Assembly (NCBI RefSeq): GCF_902150025.1
Contig: NZ_CABFVS010000013.1
Location: 1-64,000 of the forward strand
Source of the DNA: Bartonella massiliensis
GTDB taxonomy: Bacteria; Pseudomonadota; Alphaproteobacteria; Rhizobiales; Rhizobiaceae
Reading direction: 5' to 3'
DNA length: 64,000 nt
Positions 48,827 to 59,155 of this stretch are shown here, piece after piece. Position 1 is the stretch's first letter; each line of letters begins with the position of its first letter. The notes under the pieces were generated by a model that searched no databases, was not told the origin of the DNA, and saw only the letters and a program-made list of their open reading frames with translations. The position numbers and the translations under genes were made by a program.

Positions 48827-49335
48827 CTGACCATCATAGAGTCTCGTTGTTTGAAAGAATGAGCAATATCTTATCTAAAGATATTGCATTCCTAAAGTAA
48901 TAATCTCAAATTAAGAGGGAATGCTTCTTATTTCTCCAGTATAGAAGTAAAAATAATTTAAAACCCTACCCTTAAGAGTCAATTTTGCATGAGCGGTAGA
49001 TTGATGATATCTTTATATGATCTAAAATAAATTCAATTATAGAAAAGTCATTTATTTACGCCAATATCAGAATTTTAAGATCACCTAACTTCAAAAAACT
49101 TAAATTTAGAGTATCGAAACTGCCACTTTAAAATCCCACATTATAAAAATAGAACACACAGAATAGCTATTTATATTAATCATGCATGAATGATAAATGA
49201 GCAATGAAAAGAAAGTCTTTAAAAAATTATATGATTTTAACTTAAAATGAAGGTTTGTAGCTCTATTCTTTACAGTATACGGTTTTCAACTTATCGCCTA
49301 AAGTCGCTAGACTTAGAATTTTAGTGGAAAAAAAT
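48827..49335. other. Intergenic region rplI-dnaB
   Basis: About 500 AT-rich bases without a recognisable gene, RNA or repeat copy. It presumably holds the dnaB promoter. Confidence 0.4.
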
Positions 49336-50826
49336 ATGGAAGAAACCAGCATTGTTAATATCAGCTCTTCGAAAAAAGAAGATTCTCCTTCTTTTCGGCA
49401 ACTTCCACATAATATTGAAGCTGAACAAGCATTGCTTGGTGCCATCTTTATCAACAATGATTCTCTCGATCGCGTTTCAGATTTTCTAAAACCAGAACAT
49501 TTTTTTGAATCATTGCATCAAAAAATTTATGCTATTTTATCTCAGCTTATTAAAACAGGAAAACATGTAGATCCGGTTACGATCAAGCCCTATATCCAAA
49601 TGGAAGAGAAAATTGGAGATCTTACTGTATACCAGTATGTCGTCCGCTTAGCCAAAGAGGCCATTACCATTATTAACGCTGAAGATTATGGGCGCGTTAT
49701 TTACGACCTTTTTATTCGCCGTTCTTTGATTAAACTTGGAACTCAAGCTGTCAATACAGCCTTTGATGCTCCTGTAGAGCTTACGCCTACCCAACAAATT
49801 GAAACTGTTGAAAATCAGTTATTTGAGCTCGCAGAAAAAGGGAAATATGGCGGCGGCTTTGAAAATTTTAATGAGGCTGTCAAAAAAGCTATTGATATGG
49901 CAAGTGCAGCCAAACAACGCTCTTCACAATTATCAGGGATAGCCACCCATATTAAAACACTTGATGAAAAAATGGGAGGATTACAAGCATCTGACTTAAT
50001 TATCCTTGCTGGGCGTCCTGGTATGGGGAAAACATCTCTGGCAACTAATATTGCCTTTAATATTGCTAATGCTTACAATCATAATGACAATACCAAAAAA
50101 AATGAAGGCGGCATTGTAGGTTTTTTCTCACTTGAAATGTCCTCTGAACAACTTGCAACCCGTATTATTTCTGAACAAACAGAAGTCTCTTCTTCTGATA
50201 TTCGACGCGGTAATATTTCAGATGAACAATTTTCAAAAATTATTCGCGCGGTAAACCAACTCCAAAAGGCCCCCCTTTATATCGACCAAACTGGGGGAAT
50301 ATCAATCACACAACTAGCTGCCCGTGCACGACGTCTTAAGCGACAACATGGTTTGGATATTTTAATTATCGATTATATCCAACTCATGACCAGTAGCTCA
50401 AAGCGTTCGTCTGAAAATCGTGTTCAAGAGATTACAGAAATTACGACGGGACTCAAAGCCTTAGCCAAAGAATTAAACATCCCTATTATCGCTCTTTCAC
50501 AGCTTTCGCGCCAAGTCGAAAACAGAACGGATAAACGACCACAACTCTCCGACTTACGTGAATCTGGTTCTATCGAGCAAGATGCTGATATCGTTCTATT
50601 TGTCTATCGTGAAGCATATTATCTCAAAAATGAAGAACCCAAATTAGGCACTCTTGAACATGAAAAATGGATAGATGAAATGGGTAAAATTGAGGGGAAA
50701 GCTGATGTTATTGTTGCCAAACAACGTCATGGGCCGACAGGCATCGTATCCCTTGCCTTTCAATCTGATTTCACACGCTTTAGTGATCTGGCAGATAGCA
50801 ATTATCTTCCAGAACAAATCGGTTAA
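49336..50826 (+). CDS. dnaB: Replicative DNA helicase DnaB
   Basis: Hexameric 5'-3' helicase at the replication fork. ATG 49336 is preferred over GTG 49324 because a GGA site sits at proper spacing. About 496 residues: N-terminal DnaG-binding domain (RQLPHNIEAEQALLGAIF), then the RecA-like C-domain with Walker A AGRPGMGKTSLATNIAFN (about 225), Walker B LDILIIDYIQLM and LSQLSRQVENR. No intein is present. radA follows six bases later; alr, usually between them in relatives, is missing. Confidence 0.96.
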   Translation: MEETSIVNISSSKKEDSPSFRQLPHNIEAEQALLGAIFINNDSLDRVSDFLKPEHFFESLHQKIYAILSQLIKTGKHVDPVTIKPYIQMEEKIGDLTVYQYVVRLAKEAITIINAEDYGRVIYDLFIRRSLIKLGTQAVNTAFDAPVELTPTQQIETVENQLFELAEKGKYGGGFENFNEAVKKAIDMASAAKQRSSQLSGIATHIKTLDEKMGGLQASDLIILAGRPGMGKTSLATNIAFNIANAYNHNDNTKKNEGGIVGFFSLEMSSEQLATRIISEQTEVSSSDIRRGNISDEQFSKIIRAVNQLQKAPLYIDQTGGISITQLAARARRLKRQHGLDILIIDYIQLMTSSSKRSSENRVQEITEITTGLKALAKELNIPIIALSQLSRQVENRTDKRPQLSDLRESGSIEQDADIVLFVYREAYYLKNEEPKLGTLEHEKWIDEMGKIEGKADVIVAKQRHGPTGIVSLAFQSDFTRFSDLADSNYLPEQIG

Positions 50827-50832
50827 ATCAAC

Positions 50833-52210
50833 ATGGCACGCACCCGTGTTCAATTTATCTGTCAAAGTTGTGGAACGGTCCATTCTCGTTGGGCGGGGAA
50901 ATGTAGCGCCTGTGGAGAATGGAATTCCCTTGTTGAAGAAAATATAAATAGTGGCATAGGAAGCGGTCCTAAACAGAATATTCGTAAAGGACGCATCGTC
51001 GCCCTTACATCTCTTTCTGGAGACATCCAAGATGCTCCACGTATTCATTCTGGTATTGCTGAACTTGATCGCGTTACCGGTGGAGGCTTTGTTCGTGGAT
51101 CGGCACTCCTTGTTGGTGGTGATCCAGGTATTGGAAAATCAACATTGCTCACACAAACAGCTGCTGCTTTATCACACAAAGGACATAACGTCATCTATGT
51201 CTCAGGTGAAGAAGCTATTGCGCAAATTTGTCTGCGCGCGCAAAGGCTTGGAGCGCATAATACAGAGGTTAAACTTGCTGCTGAAACCAATGTTGAAAAT
51301 ATTCTTGCAACCTTAAGCGAGCATAAAAACCTTGATATGGTGATTATCGATTCGATTCAAACCTTATGGTCAGATACAGCAGATTCAGCCCCCGGCACTG
51401 TCACACAAGTGCGTATTGGTGCTCAAGCTATGATACGCTTTGCTAAAAAAACAGGAGCTGCTGTTGTTCTTGTTGGTCATGTGACAAAAGATGGGCAAAT
51501 CGCCGGTCCTCGGGTCGTGGAACATATGGTTGATGGCGTTCTTTATTTTGAGGGTGAAGGAGGCCATCATTACCGCATTCTTAGAACTGTAAAAAATCGC
51601 TTCGGACCAACAAATGAAATTGGTGTCTTTGAAATGTCTGATAAAGGCTTACGCGAAGTCATCAATCCATCTGAATTATTTTTAGGAGAACGTAATGAAA
51701 AAGCACCAGGCGCCGCTGTTTTTGCCGGTATGGAAGGAACACGCCCGATATTAGTAGAAATTCAAGCGCTTGTTGCTCCTTCTTCCCTTGGAACACCAAG
51801 ACGTGCAGTTGTCGGATGGGATGGAAATCGTCTTTCTATGATTCTTGCTGTTTTAGAAGCCCATTGCGGCATTCGTTTTGGGCAGCATGATGTCTATCTG
51901 AACGTGGCAGGTGGATATCGCATATCAGAACCTGCCGCTGATTTAGCTGTAGCCGCAGCTTTGGTTTCTTCTCTTGCCAATATCCCTTTGCCAACGGATT
52001 ATGTATATTTTGGGGAAGTCAGTCTTTCAGGAGCTACCCAGCGCTGTTGCACATTCAACACAGCGCATCAATGAAGCAAAAAAACTCGGTTTTCAGGGGG
52101 CATTTCATCCCACAACAACAACTGAAATCATGAAGTCGCTTAATTTTCAACAAAAAACTTTCTCCGACCTTCCTGAACTCGTTGCCACTCTCACCGCAAG
52201 TAAAAAATGA
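50833..52210 (+). pseudogene. radA: DNA repair protein RadA, frameshifted near its C-terminus
   Basis: A recombination mediator with a branch-migration activity. The first 413 codons contain the zinc finger (CQSCGTVHSRWAGKCSACGEWNS), Walker A GGDPGIGKSTLL, the RadA KNRFGPTNEIGVFEM signature and the Lon-like domain, ending LSGATQRCCTFNTAHQ. Beyond about 52035 the conserved continuation VAHSTQRINEAKKLGFQGAFHP is in another frame and runs to 52210. Full length would be about 459 residues. The shift falls just after SGA, where SGA(V/I)RPVA is expected, so the local sequence itself is altered and is not a homopolymer. The product loses about 50 residues of the Lon-like domain. Confidence 0.85.
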
Positions 52211-52337
52211 TTTTCACCACAGCGATGATAATATAGAAAAAAATCTATAAAATATAAAAGATCCTTGCTATAAGAACAAAAAATGTATTTTTATACTGAC
52301 TTAAAAGAACACAACTTTATGTATAAGGAACAAACAA

Positions 52338-52907
52338 ATGATCATAACAATCCTTGATGGAATTGTCGTAGTAATCATCCTGTTTTCCGCTTTTCTTGCT
52401 ATGCTTCGAGGATTCTCACGTGAGGTGTTATCGTTGGTTTCTTGGGCAGTTGCAGCTGTTACGACATTGCTTTTATTTAAGCCTATCTTACCTTTCTTTG
52501 AACAATATCTTTCTAATAAAATGATTGCATTGATCACAACACTGGTCACAATTTTTATTATTGTTCTCATTATTACTTCAATTATTACAATGAAGATCTC
52601 TGATTTTATTATTGATAGTCGAATTGGTATCCTTGACCGTACTATTGGTTTTATTTTTGGAGCACTTCGCGGTTTACTGATTATGGTCATCGGTATGTTG
52701 CTGATTAATGCCCTAATTAAACCTGAACACCAAGCAAGCTGGTTAAAAGATGCTAAAACAAAGCCTATTTTAGATTCACTGGGACAAAAAGTTTGGGAAA
52801 TACTTCCAAAAGATCTTGGGTTTATTCTCGAAAAGGCAGAAAATTTATTTAAAGACGGTCATAAACATACGAATGAGAAACATTCTCATGCAGATACTAA
52901 AAAATAG
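52338..52907 (+). CDS. cvpA: CvpA family membrane protein
   Basis: 189 residues, four hydrophobic helices (IVVVIILFSAFLAMLRGFSREVLSL start is diagnostic for CvpA), then IGILDRTIGFIFGALRGLLIM and a polar His-rich C-terminus. The family is linked to colicin V production and membrane homeostasis; its biochemical role is not settled. It precedes purF as in most proteobacteria, after an AAGGAACAAACAA site. Confidence 0.88.
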   Translation: MIITILDGIVVVIILFSAFLAMLRGFSREVLSLVSWAVAAVTTLLLFKPILPFFEQYLSNKMIALITTLVTIFIIVLIITSIITMKISDFIIDSRIGILDRTIGFIFGALRGLLIMVIGMLLINALIKPEHQASWLKDAKTKPILDSLGQKVWEILPKDLGFILEKAENLFKDGHKHTNEKHSHADTKK

Positions 52908-52992
52908 AGAAGAGCTTTTCACAAGGGAAGAGGACCAAATGATGTAAAATGTGATACGAATGATTCCTCCATATCACAACTGAAAGAATATA

Positions 52993-54483
52993 ATGATAAA
53001 AAGCGATATTTCCTGTCAAAAACTTTTATTTGATGATGATACCCTTCATGAAGAATGTGGGGTTTTTGGTATTCTTGGGCATGAAGATGCGGCAACATTA
53101 ACGGCTCTTGGACTCCACGCGCTGCAGCATCGTGGACAAGAAGCAGCTGGTATTGTTTCCTACCATAATAAAATGTTTCATCAAGAAAAGCATTTAGGTC
53201 TTGTTGGTGATCACTATACAAATCCTGCAACACTTGCACGTTTACCAGGGAATCGCGCTATTGGCCATACCCGGTATTCAACAACTGGAGAAGTAGCATT
53301 ACGCAATGTTCAACCCCTTTTTGCTGAATTGAAAGCTGGAGGCATTGCTATTGCTCATAATGGTAATCTTACCAATGGTCTTACATTGCGCCGTGAACTC
53401 ATTGCTTCTGGTGCTATCTGTCAATCAACATCAGATTCAGAAGTCTTTCTCCATCTTATTGCCCGCTCTCGTTATGAATCGTCCTCTGATCGTTTTGTGG
53501 ATGCGATTCGGCAAGTAGAAGGGGGATATGCTATGTTAGCACTCACGCGTACAAAGCTTATTGCAGCACGGGATCCGACAGGAATTAGACCTCTCGTAAT
53601 GGGGGAACTTGATGGTAAGCCTATCTTTTGTTCCGAAACTTGTGCTCTTGATATTATTGGAGCAAAATATCTCCGTGATGTTAAAAATGGCGAAATCATT
53701 ATCTGTGAAATACAAAAAAATGGAGAAATTACGAAAAAAATTATAAACCCCAAAAATGAAAAGCCAGAAAAACTTTGCTTGTTTGAATATGTTTATTTTG
53801 CTCGTCCTGACTCTATCGTTGGAGGGCGTAGTGTTTATACAACACGCAAGAATATGGGGATCCGTTTAGCACAGGAAGCCCCTTGTGAGGGCGATGTTGT
53901 TGTTCCAGTTCCTGACGGAGGAACACCTGCCGCAATTGGCTATGCTCAAGAAATTGGAATTCCTTTCGAGCTTGGTATTATTCGTAATCACTATGTTGGC
54001 CGTACTTTTATCGAACCAACACAACAAATTCGCGCTTTTGGTGTCAAGTTAAAACATTCAGCAAACCGCCCTATCATTGAAGGAAAACGGGTTATTTTGA
54101 TTGATGACTCTATTGTACGGGGAACAACATCGCTTAAAATTGTGCGAATGCTCCGTGATGCAGGCGCAAAAGAAGTTCATATGCGTGTTTCTAGCCCTAT
54201 GATTTTCTATCCTGACTTTTATGGTATTGATACCCCTACAGCTGAAAGTCTTTTAGCCAATCAATATCCAGATTTAAAATCTATGTGCAATTTTATTGGA
54301 GCAGACTCATTAGAGTTTCTTTCAACGGATGGATTATATCTTGCTGTAGCAGGAGAAAAACGAAATAATGCCGACCCACAATTTACTGACCATTATTTTA
54401 CTGGATATTATCCTACGCATCTGGTTGATCAAGAAAATCTCTCCAAAATTCATCAATCATCTGTTCTTAAAACAAGAGATTAA
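52993..54483 (+). CDS. purF: Amidophosphoribosyltransferase
   Basis: First committed step of purine synthesis: PRPP plus glutamine to phosphoribosylamine. 496 residues. A short propeptide precedes the nucleophile in EECGVFGILG (cysteine near residue 22), so processing is expected. Further blocks are GLHALQHRGQEAAGIVS, GNRAIGHTRYSTTG, IAHNGNLTN and the PRPP loop VILIDDSIVRGTTS. An SDR gene starts on its last base. Confidence 0.96.
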   Translation: MIKSDISCQKLLFDDDTLHEECGVFGILGHEDAATLTALGLHALQHRGQEAAGIVSYHNKMFHQEKHLGLVGDHYTNPATLARLPGNRAIGHTRYSTTGEVALRNVQPLFAELKAGGIAIAHNGNLTNGLTLRRELIASGAICQSTSDSEVFLHLIARSRYESSSDRFVDAIRQVEGGYAMLALTRTKLIAARDPTGIRPLVMGELDGKPIFCSETCALDIIGAKYLRDVKNGEIIICEIQKNGEITKKIINPKNEKPEKLCLFEYVYFARPDSIVGGRSVYTTRKNMGIRLAQEAPCEGDVVVPVPDGGTPAAIGYAQEIGIPFELGIIRNHYVGRTFIEPTQQIRAFGVKLKHSANRPIIEGKRVILIDDSIVRGTTSLKIVRMLRDAGAKEVHMRVSSPMIFYPDFYGIDTPTAESLLANQYPDLKSMCNFIGADSLEFLSTDGLYLAVAGEKRNNADPQFTDHYFTGYYPTHLVDQENLSKIHQSSVLKTRD

Positions 54484-55235
54484 TGATGACAAAACATGAC
54501 TTTAGTCTCCATGGGCGTGTTGCACTTGTTACTGGTGCGTCAAGAGGGATTGGCTATTATTTGGCCCTCGAGCTTGCTGCACGTGGTGCTCATATTATTG
54601 CTCTTGCACGAACAGTCAGTGGGCTTACTGAATTGGATAATCAAATCCGAGAAAAAGGGGCTTTTGCTACCCTTGTTCCCCTTGACTTACATCATATGGA
54701 AAATATCGATGCTCTTGCACTCTCTATTAAAAAACGTTGGAAAAAACTTGATATTATAGTTGCAAATGCAGGAATCCTTGGAACACTCTCACCAATAGCG
54801 CATATAGAAAACACGGTCTTTGAAGATGTTTTTCAAATAAATCTTTTTAGCCAATGGCGCTTAATGAAAGCCTTAGAGCCTTTATTACGTGAATCTGATG
54901 CTGGACGGGCTATCCTGTTATCCTCAAGCGTTGCGCATGATGCACGCCCTTTCTGGGGGGCTTATGCTGCCTCTAAAGCAGCTTTAGAAATGATTGCTCG
55001 TTGTTGGGCAGAAGAACTCAAACAAACCCCTATAAAAATTAATTGTGTCAACCCTGGAGCCACACGAACTGCTATGCGTGCTAAAGCTATGCCTGGTGAA
55101 AATCCAGAAACGCTCCCCTCACCACAAGAGATTGCACAAAAAATAGTTCATTTGTTCTCACCTGATTTAAAGGAAACCGGAAAACTCTTTAATGTCCGTA
55201 AAAATCGGTTTGTGGATTATCATATCCCTGATTGA
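54483..55235 (+). CDS. Short-chain dehydrogenase/reductase, substrate unknown
   Basis: 250 residues of the classical SDR fold: TGASRGIGYYLALELAARG for cofactor binding, VANAGILG, the catalytic serine in ILLSSSVAHDARPF, and YAASKAALEM (Tyr-x3-Lys). The C-terminal NPGATRTAMRAKA loop is typical. The family is usually annotated as a generic oxidoreductase; the conserved purF-SDR linkage in alphaproteobacteria says nothing firm about the substrate. It begins at the purF stop, so it is coupled. Confidence 0.85.
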   Translation: MMTKHDFSLHGRVALVTGASRGIGYYLALELAARGAHIIALARTVSGLTELDNQIREKGAFATLVPLDLHHMENIDALALSIKKRWKKLDIIVANAGILGTLSPIAHIENTVFEDVFQINLFSQWRLMKALEPLLRESDAGRAILLSSSVAHDARPFWGAYAASKAALEMIARCWAEELKQTPIKINCVNPGATRTAMRAKAMPGENPETLPSPQEIAQKIVHLFSPDLKETGKLFNVRKNRFVDYHIPD

Positions 55236-55290
55236 TCATCATCTGAGATTTAAATAGCCCAATCTCTCTCTCCTTTACCTGTGCTTTTTT

Positions 55291-55470
55291 ACAATGTTGC
55301 GACAGATCTTGGCACTTAAGACGGTTCATGTACACATTCATCCCGCTTTTGACGGGCAAGAGAATGATTTTGATTGATGCAACATAAACAGATTTGAAAT
55401 GAGAGAATCCTACGTTATTCGGAGTTCTCATTCAATATGAATAACGCTAGATTATCATTAAAATCAATGC
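55291..55470. repeat. Dispersed repeat copy 4 with a 13-codon integrase start
   Basis: On the minus strand the first bases read MNRLKCQDLSQH, identical to the start of the relic at 1080-1325. The remainder (TTTTGATTGATGCAACAT, GAAATGAGAGAATCCTACGTTATT, ATTATCATTAAAATCAATG) matches the upstream repeat closely. The integrase coding part is cut off after about 40 bases. It lies between the SDR gene and pssA. Confidence 0.7.
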
Positions 55471-55494
55471 CTTGTACAAGAAGAATGAGGCGCT

Positions 55495-56334
55495 TTATGA
55501 ATCTTGGATAGTTTTAGCCTCAGCCTTTTTTTCTTCTAAAGCAGCGCGTTTATTATAAGCGATAAAACTACAGGGGAGAAAAATTATATAGCTCACAGCT
55601 GTGATCAATAAAGTTTTCCATGTATAAGTTGCAAGAAAACCAACATAAATAACAATAACCAACATGCATGGTATAACGATATCACGTCTTAAATTTTGAT
55701 CAATTGTTTTTGCATTCCATACTGGTAGGCGACTAATCAAAAGAAAAGCAATAATTACCGTATAAAGACTAAAAAACAATGCCCACCCCCAACTAGGGAC
55801 TAAACCGAGAGCACCTAAATACATAGGTAATAAAAGGAGTAATGCCCCCGCTGGTGCTGGAACACCAACAAAATAACTTTTCTGCCATTGAGGTATATTG
55901 GTATTATCCAACATCACATTAAAACGCGCTAATCGCAAACAACAAGCAACACAATAGACAAGGGCTGCAACCCAACCAATGTGGTGTGCTTGATGCAAAA
56001 TAAAAGAATAAACAATAAGTGCAGGGGTCACACCAAAATTTACAATATCAGCAAGAGAATCCATCTGTGCCCCAAAAGATGAACTTCCATCTATTAAACG
56101 CGCAATGCGACCATCTGCACCATCTAAAACTGCAGCCAAAAGCACCATTAAAATAGCAGCTTCATAGCGTTGCTCCAAAGCTAAACGAATACTGCTCATC
56201 CCTGCACAAATTGCTAAAATAGTAATGATATTGGGAATGACATATCGCATTGATGTAGGTGAAGGCCGCCGATTTGTAACATCATCATGCTGTCCTTCAG
56301 GATTGAATGAAGAAAATGGCGAAAAATTTTTCAT
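55495..56334 (-). CDS. pssA: CDP-diacylglycerol-serine O-phosphatidyltransferase
   Basis: Makes phosphatidylserine, which Psd then decarboxylates to phosphatidylethanolamine. 279 residues with about eight membrane helices and the full CDP-alcohol motif: DGADGRIAR, then SSFGAQMDSLADIV. The N-terminal 25 residues are polar. It lies directly downstream of psd on the same strand (eight bases apart), the usual Rhizobiales pair. Confidence 0.93.
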   Translation of the reverse strand: MKNFSPFSSFNPEGQHDDVTNRRPSPTSMRYVIPNIITILAICAGMSSIRLALEQRYEAAILMVLLAAVLDGADGRIARLIDGSSSFGAQMDSLADIVNFGVTPALIVYSFILHQAHHIGWVAALVYCVACCLRLARFNVMLDNTNIPQWQKSYFVGVPAPAGALLLLLPMYLGALGLVPSWGWALFFSLYTVIIAFLLISRLPVWNAKTIDQNLRRDIVIPCMLVIVIYVGFLATYTWKTLLITAVSYIIFLPCSFIAYNKRAALEEKKAEAKTIQDS

Positions 56335-56342
56335 TGTGTATC

Positions 56343-57041
56343 CTAATCGTATCTGAAATCCGTTGTGGCACTCTTATCGTCAAAAGAGCCCAAAACTGTC
56401 TCTCCAGCAATTGCTGTTTGTCCAACCGAAACACGCAATTTCATTTCAGTTGGTATATAAATATCAAGGCGAGAACCAAAACGAATCAATCCAAATCGCT
56501 CCCCCGTCATAACGGCATCGTTTTCTTTTGACCAACAAACAATGCGACGCGCAAGCATCCCTGCTATCTGTACAATACCAATTTTACCATGTTTGCTCTC
56601 AATGACCATCCCATTACGCTCATTAAAATGGCTCGCTTTATCACACTCAGCATTGGTAAAACGACCTGGATGATAAACGATAGACTCTACCGTACCATTA
56701 ATAGGAATACGATTGATGTGGCACGAAAAAATATCCATAAAAATAGAAATACGGATCATTTCACCTTGCCCTAACCCTAATTCTTCAGGTGGAACACATG
56801 ATTCCACAAATGAAATACGGCCATCAGCAGGTGACATAACCCAGTTTGAATTCAAAGGAATTACACGATCTGGATCGCGAAAAAAGTATATACACCACAC
56901 CGTGAGAACAAGCCCGCACCAAAACAACGGACTCCATATCCAACCTAAAATAAGCGAAATAACAAAAAATGCTACAATAAAAGGATAACCTTCTTTATGA
57001 ATCGGCACAAAGCTATTATGGACAGATTGTAGAATACTCAT
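56343..57041 (-). CDS. psd: Phosphatidylserine decarboxylase proenzyme
   Basis: A pyruvoyl enzyme converting phosphatidylserine to phosphatidylethanolamine at the inner membrane. 232 residues of the short alphaproteobacterial type: two N-terminal hydrophobic segments, [13 protein letters not shown] near residue 65, [18 protein letters not shown] near 110, and the self-cleavage site [10 protein letters not shown] with Ser219 becoming the pyruvoyl group. The downstream partner pssA follows at once. Confidence 0.94.
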   Translation of the reverse strand: MSILQSVHNSFVPIHKEGYPFIVAFFVISLILGWIWSPLFWCGLVLTVWCIYFFRDPDRVIPLNSNWVMSPADGRISFVESCVPPEELGLGQGEMIRISIFMDIFSCHINRIPINGTVESIVYHPGRFTNAECDKASHFNERNGMVIESKHGKIGIVQIAGMLARRIVCWSKENDAVMTGERFGLIRFGSRLDIYIPTEMKLRVSVGQTAIAGETVLGSFDDKSATTDFRYD

Positions 57042-57158
57042 ATAATTTCCTATTCATCGTAAACTTAAACAAGCAATAAACCTTTTTGTTCCTCTTGTGT
57101 CTTTTTATGTATTTTATCAATCACCCCATATAAAGATATCGATTGCATTTTGCCCTAC

Positions 57159-59041
57159 TTATTTTTTACGATTAACAATACCCGTCTCATCTTCTTCACG
57201 CATTTTACGTAATTTTTCTTCAGCTTGCGATGCTTCAAGCTGCTTATTCCACATTGAAGCATATAAACCTTTCTTGCGTAAAAGCTCTGTATGCGTCCCA
57301 TTTTCAATAATACGACCACTTTTAAGAACCAAAATTTCATCAGCATTGATAACCGTAGAAAGACGATGCGCAATAATCAATGTTGTTCGCCCACGGCTTA
57401 CAATATCTAATGCTTGTTGAATTTCCTGTTCTGTTGTCGTATCAAGAGCCGCTGTTGCTTCATCTAGAATAAGAAGGGGGGGAGCTTTAAAAGCGTTCGT
57501 GCAATAGCTACACGTTGTTTTTCCCCCCCTGATAATTTTAGACCACGCTCTCCTACCATAGACTGAAAACCTTCCGGTAACATCTCAATAAATTTTGATA
57601 TTTGCGCCATTTCAGCAGCTTTGCGCATCTCTTCATCTGTCGCACTTGGACGTCCGTAGCGAATATTATAGGCAATTGTATCATTAAATAATACCGTATC
57701 TTGTGGCACCATACCGATTGCTTCTCGCAAACTCTTTTGTGTTACATTACGAATATCCTGCCCGTCAATTGTGATAGAGCCCGCATCAACATCATAAAAC
57801 CGAAAAAGCAATCGAGAAATAGTTGATTTACCAGCACCCGATGGACCGACAATAGCGACTGTTTTTCCTCCTGAAACTTCAAAATTAATATCTCTGAGAA
57901 TCTGACGCGCCGAATCATAAGAAAACTTTACTTGATGAAAACGAATAGTCCCATCACTTATCTCTAACGGTTTAGCATTCGATTTATCAACGATTTCCTT
58001 CTGAACATCTAAAAGATCAAACATCGCTTCAATATCGGTTAAACCTTGTCGAACATCACGATAAATTGAACCAATAAAATTCAGTGGAATAGAAAGTTGC
58101 ATTAAAAGGGCATTAATAAAAACAAAATCTCCTAAAGTTTGTGTCTTATAAAAAACTTCATAAGCTGACATCAGCATCATGGTTGTCATGCCAAGACCAA
58201 AGATAAGAGCCTGACCAAAATTAAGCCAACTTAACGATGTCCAAATCTTTGTTGCAGCTTTTTCATAACCGGCCATAGCGGCATCAAAACGATCGGCTTC
58301 TAGCGTTTCATTGCCAAAATATTTGACCGTTTCAAAATTCAAAAGAGAATCAACAGCGTGCGTATTTGCTTCAGTATCTGCTGTATTCATTTGTTGCCGA
58401 ATACGAATACGCCAATCACTCGCCTTAATGGTAAACAAGGTATATAACAAAACTGTTACAACAACGATGAGAAGATAATGCCCCCCATAATTGATGTAAA
58501 ATACAAAGGCCGTTAATATAAATTCTAGAACTGTCGGTACAGTACTGAGAATTGAAAATCTTACGATCGCTTCAATTCCTTTTGTTCCGCGTTCAATCAC
58601 GCGAGAAAGCCCACCAGTTCGGCGTTCTAAATGAAATCGTAAAGATAACTCATGAATATGGACAAAAGTTTTATAAGCGAGTTGACGAACAGCGTATTGA
58701 CTGACAGTGGCAAAAAGAGAATCGCGTAATTGATTTAAGCCTGCCTGTATAATACGTGCAGCATTGTACGCCAAAACAAGCATGATGGGAATAATTAAAC
58801 TGGATGGAAACCATTCAGGAAGCTGAAAGCTTGTATCAAGTACATTCGTAGCATATTTAAAAAAATACGGTACAGATATAAGAACGAGCTTGGCCAAAAT
58901 AAGATAAAATATTGCCCATAGCACACGTATTTTTAGATCACGCCGACCTACCGGCCACATATAAGGCCATAAATTGTAAAGTGTGTGCAGAGTTCCCTCT
59001 GTATCAGATGATACAGTTTTTGTCATTTCATTGCGTTTCAT
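57159..59041 (-). pseudogene. Atm1-type ABC exporter, frameshifted before Walker B
   Basis: A half-size ABC exporter of the Atm1/HMT1 family (heavy metals or glutathione-linked sulfur compounds). The long frame (59041-57464) has six-helix TM domain features, Walker [19 protein letters not shown], and the LSGGEKQRVAIARTLLKL signature, then ends at a TAG. In the shifted frame the conserved continuation LILDEATAALDTTT, then TLIIAHRLSTV and the C-terminus run to 57159. The change falls at a run of seven C on the coding strand (G7 at 57476-57482); one added base restores PPLLILDEA. Walker B and the H-loop are lost from the main product, so it would be inactive as sequenced. Confidence 0.85.
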
Positions 59042-59155
59042 AAAGCCTTTACTTCTCTATCATCCACACAAACAGGCAAAACACCCCCCTGTGTTATTTA
59101 TAGGTTCATCTCTTGTTACGCTTTTCGATAAGCGATACCTACTCGTTGTGTGAAG

